Below, one piece after another: positions 1 to 8,000 of a DNA stretch of 64,000 nucleotides. The position numbers and the translations under genes are program-made. The stretch's first letter is position 1, and the number at the start of each line of letters is the position of its first letter. The stretch is from the NCBI GenBank assembly GCA_937951675.1, contig CALFBI010000008.1:24887-88886 (forward strand), given 5' to 3'. The notes under the pieces were generated by a model, which saw nothing but the letters and a program-made list of their open reading frames with translations, was not told the origin of the DNA and made no database searches. Source of the DNA: an uncultured Verrucomicrobiales bacterium. GTDB lineage: Bacteria; Verrucomicrobiota; Verrucomicrobiia; Verrucomicrobiales; Akkermansiaceae.

Positions 1-1
1 C

Positions 2-253
2 GAGTTCTTTGGCAAGAAAGCAGAAGACACAAGCCTTAAAGGAATTGCCGCTCGTTCTGCGGCGGTCGATAAGTATCTCAGCGAATCAAAGCCGAAGTAT
101 CTTTGGGCGAAAGAGGTTGATTGTTATAAACTTGGCGATGAGCAGCGGGCCGCTAAAAATATGATGGAACACCTCAAAAGTTATCAAAATCACCCAGTTG
201 AGGAACGCTGGATTGCTCAGTTTATCAGCTTATTGATGAAAAAAGCCGAATAA
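2..253 (+). CDS. C-terminal end of an unidentified protein (5' end outside window)
   Basis: An open frame enters from the left edge and stops with TAA at 251-253, giving 83 residues. The sequence is mostly charged and helical, and the stretch with alternating Ala/Tyr/Leu spacing (SAAVDKYLSESKPKYLW) resembles a TPR-like helical repeat, but no family is recognised. It converges on the minus-strand gene ending at 264 with a gap of only 10 nt. The fragment is too short to assign a function. Confidence 0.6.
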   Translation, partial: EFFGKKAEDTSLKGIAARSAAVDKYLSESKPKYLWAKEVDCYKLGDEQRAAKNMMEHLKSYQNHPVEERWIAQFISLLMKKAE

Positions 254-263
254 AAAAAAGGCC

Positions 264-1034
264 TCACATTCCGTTGAGATATTCAGAGAAGCCGCCGCGT
301 TCTGGGTCTGGAAGAACGGTAATTTCTAAGGCATCTACGACAGGGCGAAATCCTTCACCTTCTCGTCGGTAGTGAAGGGTTCCTTTGATATCGACCCATT
401 GTTTAGCGGAGACAGAGGGCAACTCTGTGGGGAGTTTACGGAGAGGGACTCGTAAGGTCTGTGCGTCAGCGGCACAGCAGGTCATAAAGATCTCAAAGAG
501 TTCGTAATTTCCCTCACGGTCAGCAATGAGACGCCCGCTTGTTACGATTTCTAATCCATCAAAGACTTCTCGCACCTCTTGATCTCCAGAAGCCATCGCC
601 ATTTGAATCAAGGGAATGTTGTAATGCCCGTCATCTGTTTGAGAGGTGGATTCTCGTAAAGTTTCGAGAGTAAATGGGGGAAGGTCCTGGAAGTAATCCG
701 CCGGAGAATCCATTTCCTTCCGGCGGAGGGTTTCTAAGCTGTAATGATCTTTGGTCCAAAGCGTCGCTAAAAGAATAGGAGCGACCATGAGCGCGATAGA
801 TTGAAGGGAAACTTGGCTGCCATGATCGTGACAGCAATCTTTTTCGACGTCTCCAGAGTAGATGATGTTGAAAACACCTAAGATGAGCAGCCCAATGCCG
901 CCTGCTAAAGCAAAGTCTTCAAAATCGGGTGTGAGGTAATACCTCAAGCGATCAGTCTGATAAAACCAGATAGGCACAACACCCCAGAGAATCAGCGCGA
1001 CAGACATCGCAAGATGGTGAAGTCGTAAGATCAT
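264..1034 (-). CDS. YcgQ-like membrane protein (DUF1980/TIGR03943 family)
   Basis: This 256-aa protein has two or three hydrophobic segments in its first 100 residues, with a CCHDH cluster at about residues 67-71 that could bind metal, and then a soluble C-terminal domain. It fits the YcgQ/TIGR03943 family, normally encoded beside a YcgR-type permease, and that permease lies directly upstream here. The ATG at 1034 overlaps the permease stop as ATGA, so I prefer it to an in-frame ATG at 1055. The two products probably form one membrane complex; the substrate is unknown. Family assignment rests on domain pattern and gene pairing. Confidence 0.75.
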   Translation of the reverse strand: MILRLHHLAMSVALILWGVVPIWFYQTDRLRYYLTPDFEDFALAGGIGLLILGVFNIIYSGDVEKDCCHDHGSQVSLQSIALMVAPILLATLWTKDHYSLETLRRKEMDSPADYFQDLPPFTLETLRESTSQTDDGHYNIPLIQMAMASGDQEVREVFDGLEIVTSGRLIADREGNYELFEIFMTCCAADAQTLRVPLRKLPTELPSVSAKQWVDIKGTLHYRREGEGFRPVVDALEITVLPDPERGGFSEYLNGM

Positions 1035-1924
1035 GATGGAATGAAGGCGGCCCAAAGAATGCTAAGGGCGCCGATGGCGATGAAGAGTGAAATACCAAGA
1101 ATGATAATGACTCGAGTCTTAAAGAGGCTTCGGTAGAGAAAGAGGAGCTTGAGGTCAAACATCGGACCAAAGACCATAAAGGCGAGTTTTGCCCCCTTCG
1201 TGAAGTGACTTAAAGAGGCCGCAATAAAGGCATCAGAGGTGCTGCATAAGCTTAAGAAGAAGGCGACCCCCATCATCGCAGCTGGGCCTAAGATTGGGCT
1301 CCCAGCTAAAGAGTTGAGAGCTTCTCTTCCCGGAGCCACTCCTGTATTAAAGAGTGCCGTGATAGCGACTCCTAGTGAGAAATAAACGGCGATATCAACG
1401 AAGTCCTTCATCGCTGATCTTAAGGCCATCGTAAGCCCTCCGTGTTGATGGTCATGACCTTCCTGAGGTCTCATCAGGTCTTGGCGCACGAGTTTACTGC
1501 TTGGGATTTTGAAAATAATAAAGCCTGCGATCAAGGCGATGATATAACCGAGCCCGACTCGGGAGAGGGTCATGTAAAGCTCTTGTTGCCCGCTGAAGGC
1601 TTTATACGTGCTGAGAATGGTGATCGGGTTTACAATGGGAGCCGCTAGCATGTAAGTGACTCCTGTCGAGAGAGGGAGTCCTTTCTTCACTAGGCGCCTA
1701 ATAACAGGGACAACAGCGCATTCACAAACAGGCATCAAGAGGCCGAGGAGGCCTGCAATGGGGATCGATAAAAGTCGATTTTTTGGGAGGACTTTGTCGA
1801 GTGCGCTCTTGGGGAGGTAGACATCGATGAACCCTGACAAAAGAGTGCCTAGGAGAATAAAAGGCATCCCCTCTAATAAAATAGAGAGGAACGCAAAGGA
1901 GACGTCTGAAGCTTCGGAACTCAA
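1031..1924 (-). CDS. Permease of the YcgR/ArsP_1 (DUF318) family
   Basis: This 297-aa polytopic membrane protein carries the family's conserved block PVCECAVVPVIRRLVKKGLP (residues 65-84; Cys67 and Cys69), followed by APIVNPIT. A His-rich loop (EGHDHQHGG, about 156-163) may bind metal. About eight membrane segments are visible. It overlaps the downstream YcgQ-like gene by 4 nt, so the two are translationally coupled. Relatives are annotated as predicted permeases, some linked to arsenicals or metals. The specific cargo cannot be read from the sequence. Confidence 0.8.
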   Translation of the reverse strand: MSSEASDVSFAFLSILLEGMPFILLGTLLSGFIDVYLPKSALDKVLPKNRLLSIPIAGLLGLLMPVCECAVVPVIRRLVKKGLPLSTGVTYMLAAPIVNPITILSTYKAFSGQQELYMTLSRVGLGYIIALIAGFIIFKIPSSKLVRQDLMRPQEGHDHQHGGLTMALRSAMKDFVDIAVYFSLGVAITALFNTGVAPGREALNSLAGSPILGPAAMMGVAFFLSLCSTSDAFIAASLSHFTKGAKLAFMVFGPMFDLKLLFLYRSLFKTRVIIILGISLFIAIGALSILWAAFIPS

Positions 1925-1965
1925 AAGCTAAGCAGGCTTTCTAATATAAATTGAGCGGAAAAGCT

Positions 1966-2904
1966 TTAGGGAAAAGCGCTTCTTTTATTGCGCTTGTGAT
2001 CACTGAGGCCCTTCATTTTTTCTTCCGCCGTCTGGATTTTCTCTGCAGAAATGGTGCGAAGATTACGAGTCAATTTGAGCTTACTCATGACGTAAATCAT
2101 CCATTTCGTAGGGTCGAACTGCCAAGGCTTTACCCCATTTCGGTAGTCGCTTTGGAATTCATGATGGTAATTGTGATACCCTTCACCAAAAGTGACGAGC
2201 GCCATTAAGAAGCTGTCCCGAGCAGAACACTTTTTCGAATAAGGCTGATTACCAAGGTAGTGACAGAGGGAATTAATACAGAAAGTCGAGTGCTGAACGG
2301 TAACAACACGAAGGCAACCACCTACGATGAGGCCGCCAAGCATACCAGTCCAAAGAGTTTGGCCTTCATTGAGGAAGTGGCCACAGAGTCCGCCAATAAT
2401 TGTTGGGAGAATAAGCCCAACCGAGATCGCAATCGCTCTCCAATATTTATCCTGCCAGCGAAACCAGTAATCTTTTTTCAAGTCGGGAACGTTATTGCTA
2501 GGGTGTTCGTTTTGCAGCTTGAACATGATCCAGCCCATGTGTGCCCACCAGAATCCTTTTGAAATATCATAAGGATCATCATCATGATCGGTGTGGCGGT
2601 GATGGCGCCGGTGATCAGAGACCCACTCGATCGCGGAATCCTCAAAGGCAGCGGCCCCAAAAAGAAGGCATAAAATACGCACTGGAAGACGCGTTTCGAA
2701 AGCTTTATGAGCGAAGCAGCGGTGGTATCCGAAGGTGATGCTCATACCTGTAGCACAATACATGAAGAAGAAGATGATCCAGTCGGATAAATGGAAACCT
2801 ACCTGCCAAAGGTAAAGAGGAACCCCTATTAAAGCGATCAATAGAGTTCCAATCAAGAATCCGCTGTTGATCCATGAGACTCGGTTGAATGGGAAATTTT
2901 TCAT
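1966..2904 (-). CDS. Acyl-CoA/acyl-lipid delta-9-type fatty acid desaturase
   Basis: This 312-aa membrane di-iron desaturase has three histidine boxes in canonical order: HRCFAH (61-66), HRRHH (98-102) and HNYHH (244-248). The accessory NSLCH motif is at 211-215. Two pairs of membrane helices flank the boxes, as in the stearoyl-CoA desaturase family. It would introduce a double bond into a saturated acyl chain at the membrane, using O2 and an electron donor that is not encoded nearby. It reads away from a 200-nt gap that holds an 11-bp inverted repeat. Confidence 0.9.
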   Translation of the reverse strand: MKNFPFNRVSWINSGFLIGTLLIALIGVPLYLWQVGFHLSDWIIFFFMYCATGMSITFGYHRCFAHKAFETRLPVRILCLLFGAAAFEDSAIEWVSDHRRHHRHTDHDDDPYDISKGFWWAHMGWIMFKLQNEHPSNNVPDLKKDYWFRWQDKYWRAIAISVGLILPTIIGGLCGHFLNEGQTLWTGMLGGLIVGGCLRVVTVQHSTFCINSLCHYLGNQPYSKKCSARDSFLMALVTFGEGYHNYHHEFQSDYRNGVKPWQFDPTKWMIYVMSKLKLTRNLRTISAEKIQTAEEKMKGLSDHKRNKRSAFP

Positions 2905-2980
2905 GATAAATGAGGCGATATGACAAGATGGAAGAAAGGTCTCCGATCGTTGTCTCGATAAACGAAGTTTAAGTTATGCC

Positions 2981-3007
2981 TGGAAAGATGCAAGGGGCAT
3001 CTTTCCA
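2981..3007. repeat. Inverted repeat, 11-bp arms
   Basis: TGGAAAGATGC and GCATCTTTCCA form a perfect 11-bp inverted repeat with a 5-nt loop. It sits 77 bp upstream of the desaturase start and about 110 bp past the rmuC stop. No T-run follows on either strand, so it is not an obvious intrinsic terminator. It could be an operator for the desaturase gene or an RNA stem in its leader. Confidence 0.5.
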
Positions 3008-3116
3008 AGACGTCGAGTTGATACGTTTTTTTGGGGAGAAAGAAAGCTTTCTTTTGAGAGCCTAAAAGGCCGATTTAAGAGGGGGCTTTATTGGTATGGA
3101 ATCAGCGTAAAAAAAG

Positions 3117-4643
3117 TCAGGAAGGGTCTTTGACCTCCAAGAAGGCCCGCCGAAGATCATCCGCAGGAGAGCCTGTTGGCCCTTGAGGGAGCTTAGGAGC
3201 TTCCTGAGGCTCCTTTTCATCCGCAAGAGAAGCAAGGAGCTGGTCGGCGATACTTCCGGAGTCAGATTCTGGTGTTTCTTGCTTTTGTGGCGTTCTGGTT
3301 TGGAGCTCGATCGCTTGGGGTTCTTTCTTTTTATTTTCTAGTTCAGAAGCCGCCCCGAGCTCTTCAAAGCGACGCGCCTGAGTTAGCACATTGCCTTCAT
3401 AGGATCCGACTGTTTTATTGAAATGATTCACGCTACTTTGGAGAGAACTTCCAAGTGATGCGAGGTGATCCGAGAGAACGGTTAAGCGCCGGTGGAGCTC
3501 TTTGCCAACACTGGCAATTTCCCTTGCGTTTTCGGCAAGGCTTTCTTGCCTCCATCCATAGGAAACAGCGCGGAGAAGAGCGATAAGGGTGGTGGGGGTG
3601 GCGAGGATGACCCCCTGGTCGACTCCTTTTTCGATCAAGGTATTGTCTTGAGAAAGAGCCGCGGAGAAGAAGGACTCACTAGGTAAGAAGAGAACGACGA
3701 ACTCCGGACTCGTTTCGAATTGAGCGTGATAGGCCTTGGTGGAGAGGTTTTTAATATGGGCTTCGACCTGTTTTGCGTGCTGAGAGAGGAAGCCGATACG
3801 AGCGTCGTCATCTTCGGTCTCAAGAGAATCGAGATAGGCGCTCATGGGAGTCTTCGCATCGATCACGATGGATTGACCTCCAGGAAGATTGACTAGTAAA
3901 TCTGGGCGCAGTTTATTTCCCTCGGGAGAAGTTGTTGTCGCCTGAGTTACAAAGTCACAGTGTTCTTGCATCCCTGCCATTTCGACACAGCGCTTAAGCT
4001 GTAATTCTCCCCATTGGCCTCGGCCGATTGGTTGACGGAGCGCTTTCACGAGCTGAGAGGTTTCTTTGTGAAGAAGTTGCTGTCCTCCTGCAAGTTGTTG
4101 GACTTGGGCTTTGAGTCCTTGATAAGCCCCTTCCCGAGCCGTTTCGAGCTCATGAATACGCTTTTGAACTTCAAAAAGAGAGTCAGAGACGGGTTTGACC
4201 ATTTGCTGAATCGCAGAGTGCCGCTTTTCAAGGTCTCCGGTGGCTTTGCTTTGTTCTTGTTGAAGAGCTGTTTTTGCAAGCTGGAGGAACTGCTCCTGGT
4301 TCGCTCGTAAGGCATCAGAGGAGAGTGCTTTGAAGCTTTCTCCTAAGCTTTCGCGTCCCTCTTTGAGCAAGACTTCTTTCTCAAGAGAGCTTTGTTTGAG
4401 TGCTTCAAGCCGTGCTTTCAAGTCACTTTCGGAAGCTACAAGAGTGAGTTTTTCATTTTCAAAACGAGTTTTTGCGGCTTCAAATTCGTCTTCTAAAATT
4501 TCTTTCTCTTGCTGTTGAGCCAGTTGAGTGCGGTGTGCTTTCCCCGCCGTTACAAGCCAAGTCAGGATGAGGCCGACTAAGAGGCCTGCGAGAAAAAGGG
4601 CATAAGGGAACCAAATGGCTTGCGTGATTTCAGATACTGTCAT
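3117..4643 (-). CDS. rmuC: RmuC-family DNA recombination protein
   Basis: This 508-aa protein has an N-terminal membrane anchor (about 12-32), a long Glu/Lys/Gln-rich coiled coil (about 40-180), and then the RmuC nuclease-like domain. The domain shows GRGQWGELQLKRCVEMAGM, LRPDLLVNLPGG, IVIDAKTPMSAYLD and FLPSESFFSAAL. The C-terminal 80 residues are low-complexity and acidic/proline-rich, an unconserved tail. RmuC restrains inversion of short inverted repeats in E. coli. It is divergent from the superoxide dismutase gene across a 119-nt shared promoter region. Confidence 0.9.
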   Translation of the reverse strand: MTVSEITQAIWFPYALFLAGLLVGLILTWLVTAGKAHRTQLAQQQEKEILEDEFEAAKTRFENEKLTLVASESDLKARLEALKQSSLEKEVLLKEGRESLGESFKALSSDALRANQEQFLQLAKTALQQEQSKATGDLEKRHSAIQQMVKPVSDSLFEVQKRIHELETAREGAYQGLKAQVQQLAGGQQLLHKETSQLVKALRQPIGRGQWGELQLKRCVEMAGMQEHCDFVTQATTTSPEGNKLRPDLLVNLPGGQSIVIDAKTPMSAYLDSLETEDDDARIGFLSQHAKQVEAHIKNLSTKAYHAQFETSPEFVVLFLPSESFFSAALSQDNTLIEKGVDQGVILATPTTLIALLRAVSYGWRQESLAENAREIASVGKELHRRLTVLSDHLASLGSSLQSSVNHFNKTVGSYEGNVLTQARRFEELGAASELENKKKEPQAIELQTRTPQKQETPESDSGSIADQLLASLADEKEPQEAPKLPQGPTGSPADDLRRAFLEVKDPS

Positions 4644-4762
4644 GGATGATTCGATTGTCGCTTGCGAAGATGCTGGAACGGGTTTTAAATAAGCGTATCC
4701 AATAAAATAGAAAGTTAATATTTATCTCTCAGATTGGAAACCAAAGAAATAAAATCATCATT

Positions 4763-5407
4763 ATGGCTCACGAATTACCAGAACTTGGCTATGCTTACGA
4801 CGCTTTAGAACCTCATTTTGATGCTCGCACAATGGAGATTCACCACTCCAAGCATCATAACGCATATGTGACGAATCTTAATAACGCCATTGCAGGCAAA
4901 GCAGATTTAGAAGGAAAGAAAATCTGTGAACTCATCACCTCACTTAATGACGTTCCTGAAGAGATTCGGGGCGCAGTTCGTAATAATGGGGGAGGTCATA
5001 TGAACCACTCTTTCTTCTGGCAAGTGATTGCCCCTGGTGGTGCTACGGCTCCATCTGGTAAACTTGCTGCTGCAATTGATGAGACCTTCGGTTCTTTAGA
5101 GGCCCTCAAAGAAGCCTTTGCAAAAGCTGGCGCGACACGTTTCGGCTCAGGTTGGGCATGGCTTATTTCGGATTGCGAAGGAAAGCTCAAAGTCGTTTCG
5201 ACCCCCAACCAGGATAACCCAGCGATGGGGGAAGCGGCAGGATGCTGCGGTTGTTGGCCTATTCTCGGACTCGACGTCTGGGAGCACGCCTATTACCTTC
5301 ATTATCAAAACCGTCGCCCAGACTACATTTCAGCATTCTGGAGTGTGGTGAACTGGGACGCCGTTTCAGAATTCTACGAAAAGGCGCAGTCTTCCTGCTC
5401 GAAGTAA
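4763..5407 (+). CDS. Superoxide dismutase, Mn/Fe family (Mn-like signature)
   Basis: This 214-aa enzyme should dismutate superoxide to H2O2 and O2. Predicted metal ligands are His27, His82 (in MNHSFFW), Asp171 and His175 (in DVWEHAYY). The second-sphere NNGGGHMNH block and the NQDNP motif are Mn-type features rather than the Fe-type NNAAQ pattern, although metal use cannot be proved from sequence. Just before [11 protein letters not shown] the protein carries an unusual cysteine cluster (CCGCW, residues 161-165), and the C-terminus ends in SSCSK. There is no signal peptide, so it should be cytosolic. A strong terminator follows. Confidence 0.93.
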   Translation: MAHELPELGYAYDALEPHFDARTMEIHHSKHHNAYVTNLNNAIAGKADLEGKKICELITSLNDVPEEIRGAVRNNGGGHMNHSFFWQVIAPGGATAPSGKLAAAIDETFGSLEALKEAFAKAGATRFGSGWAWLISDCEGKLKVVSTPNQDNPAMGEAAGCCGCWPILGLDVWEHAYYLHYQNRRPDYISAFWSVVNWDAVSEFYEKAQSSCSK

Positions 5408-5449
5408 TCAGGCTCGATAAGAATCACTTGATTCGTTTTCTCTTTCAAA

Positions 5450-5485
5450 AGCTGGCCCGCGAAAGCAGGCCGGCTTTTTTGTTTT
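5450..5485 (+). terminator. Intrinsic terminator after superoxide dismutase
   Basis: AGCTGGCC pairs with GGCCGGCT (one T-G wobble) around a 10-nt loop, followed directly by a T-run. It lies 43 nt past the stop codon. Confidence 0.85.
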
Positions 5486-5736
5486 TGGCGACCATAGCCA
5501 GATCTACCTGATAAAGGATGGGACGCGCTCCCTATTTTTAAATGAGGTAAATAACTTATTTGTTTCATTCTGTGCTTGCTTTTCTAATTGCAGGCGTTAA
5601 GAAGTGCCCGTCCGCCTTTTCATTCTTTATTTTTAAGCATTTTCTTTTCCTCCTCTAATATATTTTTTATCCGGAATTTTTATTCCGACGATCATGCTTA
5701 CTTTTTTATTCTCTCTGCCAAATTTTGGCAAACCCG
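5486..5736 (+). promoter_or_regulatory. AT-rich intergenic leader region upstream of the RRM gene
   Basis: No gene is seen in this stretch. It is unusually T-rich. It contains a small perfect hairpin CGGAAT-tttt-ATTCCG (5672-5687) and the 7-bp palindrome TGCCAAA-t-TTTGGCA (5716-5730). Together with the terminator-like hairpin that follows, these look like successive stems of a long 5' untranslated leader. No convincing sigma-70 promoter could be picked by eye. Confidence 0.4.
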
Positions 5737-5778
5737 CTATCAGTTGATTGGAGCTCTGGCCAATTGATAGTTTTTTTT
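5737..5778 (+). terminator. Terminator/attenuator-like hairpin 28 nt before the RRM start codon
   Basis: CTATCA (5737-5742) plus ATTGG (5747-5751) pair with CCAAT plus TGATAG (5760-5770), leaving a 4-nt GTTG bulge, and the stem is followed by eight T residues (5771-5778). The preceding gene already has its own terminator 260 nt upstream, so this stem should act on a transcript that starts inside the gap. That suggests premature termination controlling the downstream RNA-binding protein. Confidence 0.6.
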
Positions 5779-5806
5779 AAAACAGAGCTTTTATACAAGA
5801 AATACA

Positions 5807-6052
5807 ATGAACATCTACGTAGGAAACCTTCCTTATTCCGCTTCTAATTCTGATCTCGAGCAAGCTTTTGGCCAATACGGTCAAGTGCTTAAAGCAAACA
5901 TCATTATGGACAGAGAAACAGGAAACTCAAAAGGATTTGGTTTCGTTGAAATGGCTTCTTCAGAAGAAGGCAACAACGCGATCCAAGGACTTCACGACAG
6001 CGACCTTCAAGGCCGTAACATGAAAGTGAACGAAGCACGTCCACGCGACTAA
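5807..6052 (+). CDS. Small RRM RNA-binding protein
   Basis: This 81-aa protein consists of a single RNA recognition motif. RNP-2 is IYVGNL (3-8) and RNP-1 is KGFGFVEM (42-49), with the usual aromatic residues for RNA stacking. It resembles the short Rbp-type glycine-poor RRM proteins of cyanobacteria and other bacteria, several of which are cold-induced. It should bind single-stranded RNA in the cytosol. The gene stands alone between its own structured leader and a tandem hairpin/terminator, so it is monocistronic. Confidence 0.92.
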   Translation: MNIYVGNLPYSASNSDLEQAFGQYGQVLKANIIMDRETGNSKGFGFVEMASSEEGNNAIQGLHDSDLQGRNMKVNEARPRD

Positions 6053-6076
6053 GAATTCGTAAGAATTCTGAATGAT

Positions 6077-6134
6077 TTCAGGAGGTTGCCTCCTGAAAAG
6101 CCCGTTGCTCTTTGAGTTTACGGGCTCTTTTTTT
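6077..6134 (+). terminator. Tandem hairpins with intrinsic terminator after the RRM gene
   Basis: A perfect 9-bp stem TTCAGGAGG-ttg-CCTCCTGAA (6077-6097) is followed by AGCCCGT (6099-6105) pairing with ACGGGCT (6120-6126) and a T-rich tail. The second stem is the intrinsic terminator; the first may stabilise the 3' end of the mRNA. Confidence 0.8.
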
Positions 6135-6179
6135 GCCTTGAAACCAAGGTTTTAGTGAAGGTTTGTTAGTTAGGAGGCG

Positions 6180-6205
6180 GCGTGTGATTACCGCGTGTGA
6201 TTACC
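6180..6205. repeat. 13-bp perfect tandem repeat at the purN 3' end
   Basis: GCGTGTGATTACC occurs twice head to tail (6180-6192 and 6193-6205), touching the purN stop codon on the minus strand. It looks like a simple local slippage duplication. Confidence 0.7.
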
Positions 6206-6804
6206 TATTCCTGACTTGAGGTTGTTTCATAGGTAGCGACGATTTTATTGATTGCGTCAGGGTAGAGCTGGTGCTCTTCCTTTTGGATGCGAGCATGTAG
6301 AGTCTCGGCTGTGTCTTCGGGGCGGACGGGGACTTTGGCCTGTGCGATAATAGGTCCGGTGTCCATTCCTGCATCGACAAAATGAACAGTGCAGCCAGCT
6401 TCGGAAACGCCGGCATTCACCGCTTGTTCCCAGGCACGAAGACCGGGGAAAGCAGGGAGAAGGGAGGGGTGAATGTTGAGCACTCGGTCGGGAAAGGTGT
6501 CGAGTAAGGGTTGCTTAATGAGGCGCATAAAGCCGGCAAGGCAGATGAGTTCTGCTCCGGCTTCTTTGAGTTGCTGTGCGATATGAAGCTGTGCTTTTTC
6601 AGGGAATTTTGTCCGGAAGCCGTGGCAGTCAATCACTTCAGCTGGGATGTTGGCCTTGCGAGCGCGCTCGAGGATGTAGGCGTCTGGATTATCTGAGAGG
6701 ACCAGCACGATTTCAGCATCGAGTTGGGTCGCCTCAATCGCATCGAGAATGGCCTGCATATTAGAGCCGGAGCCAGAGCCAAGAATTCCGAGTTTTATCG
6801 CCAT
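6205..6804 (-). CDS. purN: Phosphoribosylglycinamide formyltransferase
   Basis: This 199-aa enzyme transfers a formyl group from 10-formyl-THF to GAR in step 3 of purine synthesis. The nucleotide-binding loop [11 protein letters not shown] is at 9-19. The catalytic set is present: Asn110 and His112 in [13 protein letters not shown], and Asp148 in [11 protein letters not shown]. Length is normal for the family. No other pur gene is adjacent. The start codon lies 84 nt from the divergent aminopeptidase gene, so the two probably share a promoter region. Confidence 0.95.
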   Translation of the reverse strand: MAIKLGILGSGSGSNMQAILDAIEATQLDAEIVLVLSDNPDAYILERARKANIPAEVIDCHGFRTKFPEKAQLHIAQQLKEAGAELICLAGFMRLIKQPLLDTFPDRVLNIHPSLLPAFPGLRAWEQAVNAGVSEAGCTVHFVDAGMDTGPIIAQAKVPVRPEDTAETLHARIQKEEHQLYPDAINKIVATYETTSSQE

Positions 6805-6888
6805 AGCGGGAATAAAGCAGATCGTTTCAGCGTCGTAAAGAAGGACTCTCTTCTTGCGATTTTTTTGGAACCTGATTCTTTATTCACT

Positions 6889-7992
6889 ATGCATGACCCA
6901 CGCTTTGATGATTTAGCGAAACAATTAGTGCGCTACTCGATTTCTTTAAAAAAGGGAGAATCGGTTCTCATTGATCTTTATGATATCCCCGATGGAATGG
7001 GTTTAGCTTTAGTGCGTGAAGTCAGGTCTCGTGGAGGCATTCCTCTCTTGAAGCTGAATCATAGCCAACTTTCGCGTGAGATGCTCAAAGGAGCGACTGA
7101 TGAGCAGTATGCGCTGCTGGCAAAGCATCAACTCGCGGAGATGAAAAATGTAGATGCGTATATCGCGATCCGGGGGAGCCATAATATTGCGGAGACGAGC
7201 GATGTCCCTGCCGCCAAGATGCAACTCGCGATGAAGCATTTGCGTCCTGTTTTAGACCACCGTGTGAAGAAAACGAAGTGGGTCGTGCTTCGCTGGCCTA
7301 CTCCTGCGATGGCTCAGCAGGCTTCGATGTCGACTGAAGCTTTTGAGGACTTTTATTTCAAGGTTTGTCTCTTAGATTATAAGAGCCTTCTTCCATCGAT
7401 GCGGGCGCTGAAGCGTTTGATGGACAAGACTTCGGAGGTTCATATTAAAGGTCCAGGGACCGATCTTCGTTTTTCTATTAAAGACATTCCTGCGATTGTT
7501 TGTGGTGGGGAGTATAACATTCCGGATGGGGAGGTCTTTACGGCACCCGTAAAGAATTCGGTGGAAGGGTTGATTTCTTATAATGCCCCTAGTATTTATC
7601 AAGGAATTGCCTTTGACGGAGTTCGTCTCGAATTCGAGAAAGGTAAAATTGTGAAAGCGGAAGCGGCCGGAGGAAAGACCAAGGCTCTTAATAAGGTTTT
7701 GGATTCTGATCCAGGAGCTCGTTACATTGGGGAGTTTGCGATTGGTTTCAATCGCGAGATTAGAGAGCCAATGAGAGATATTCTGTTTGATGAAAAAATA
7801 GCAGGATCATTCCATTTCACTCCGGGACAGGCCTACGAGAACGCCGATAACGGGAATCGTTCACAAGTGCACTGGGATTTAGTTAATATTCAGCGGAAAG
7901 ACTACGGAGGTGGCGAAATCTGGTTTGACGGGAAGTTGGTTCGTAAAAACGGGGTGTTTGCCGCGAAATCCCTTTCTAAGCTTAACCCTTAA
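6889..7992 (+). CDS. Aminopeptidase of the M29 (AmpS/PepS) family
   Basis: The 367-aa frame starts at [14 protein letters not shown]; longer upstream in-frame extensions run back through the purN region and are rejected. M29 features include [16 protein letters not shown] (metal-binding glutamates), [10 protein letters not shown] and [25 protein letters not shown], which supplies histidine and aspartate ligands near the C-terminus. M29 enzymes are cytosolic two-metal exopeptidases that remove N-terminal residues from peptides. The glycosidase gene starts only 8 nt downstream, so the two are probably co-transcribed. Confidence 0.88.
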   Translation: MHDPRFDDLAKQLVRYSISLKKGESVLIDLYDIPDGMGLALVREVRSRGGIPLLKLNHSQLSREMLKGATDEQYALLAKHQLAEMKNVDAYIAIRGSHNIAETSDVPAAKMQLAMKHLRPVLDHRVKKTKWVVLRWPTPAMAQQASMSTEAFEDFYFKVCLLDYKSLLPSMRALKRLMDKTSEVHIKGPGTDLRFSIKDIPAIVCGGEYNIPDGEVFTAPVKNSVEGLISYNAPSIYQGIAFDGVRLEFEKGKIVKAEAAGGKTKALNKVLDSDPGARYIGEFAIGFNREIREPMRDILFDEKIAGSFHFTPGQAYENADNGNRSQVHWDLVNIQRKDYGGGEIWFDGKLVRKNGVFAAKSLSKLNP

Positions 7993-8000
7993 GTCTTCGA

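Noticed and set aside
6724..6888. Upstream extension of the M29 aminopeptidase frame
   Set aside because: The extra 55 codons overlap purN on the other strand and the family starts near [14 protein letters not shown].
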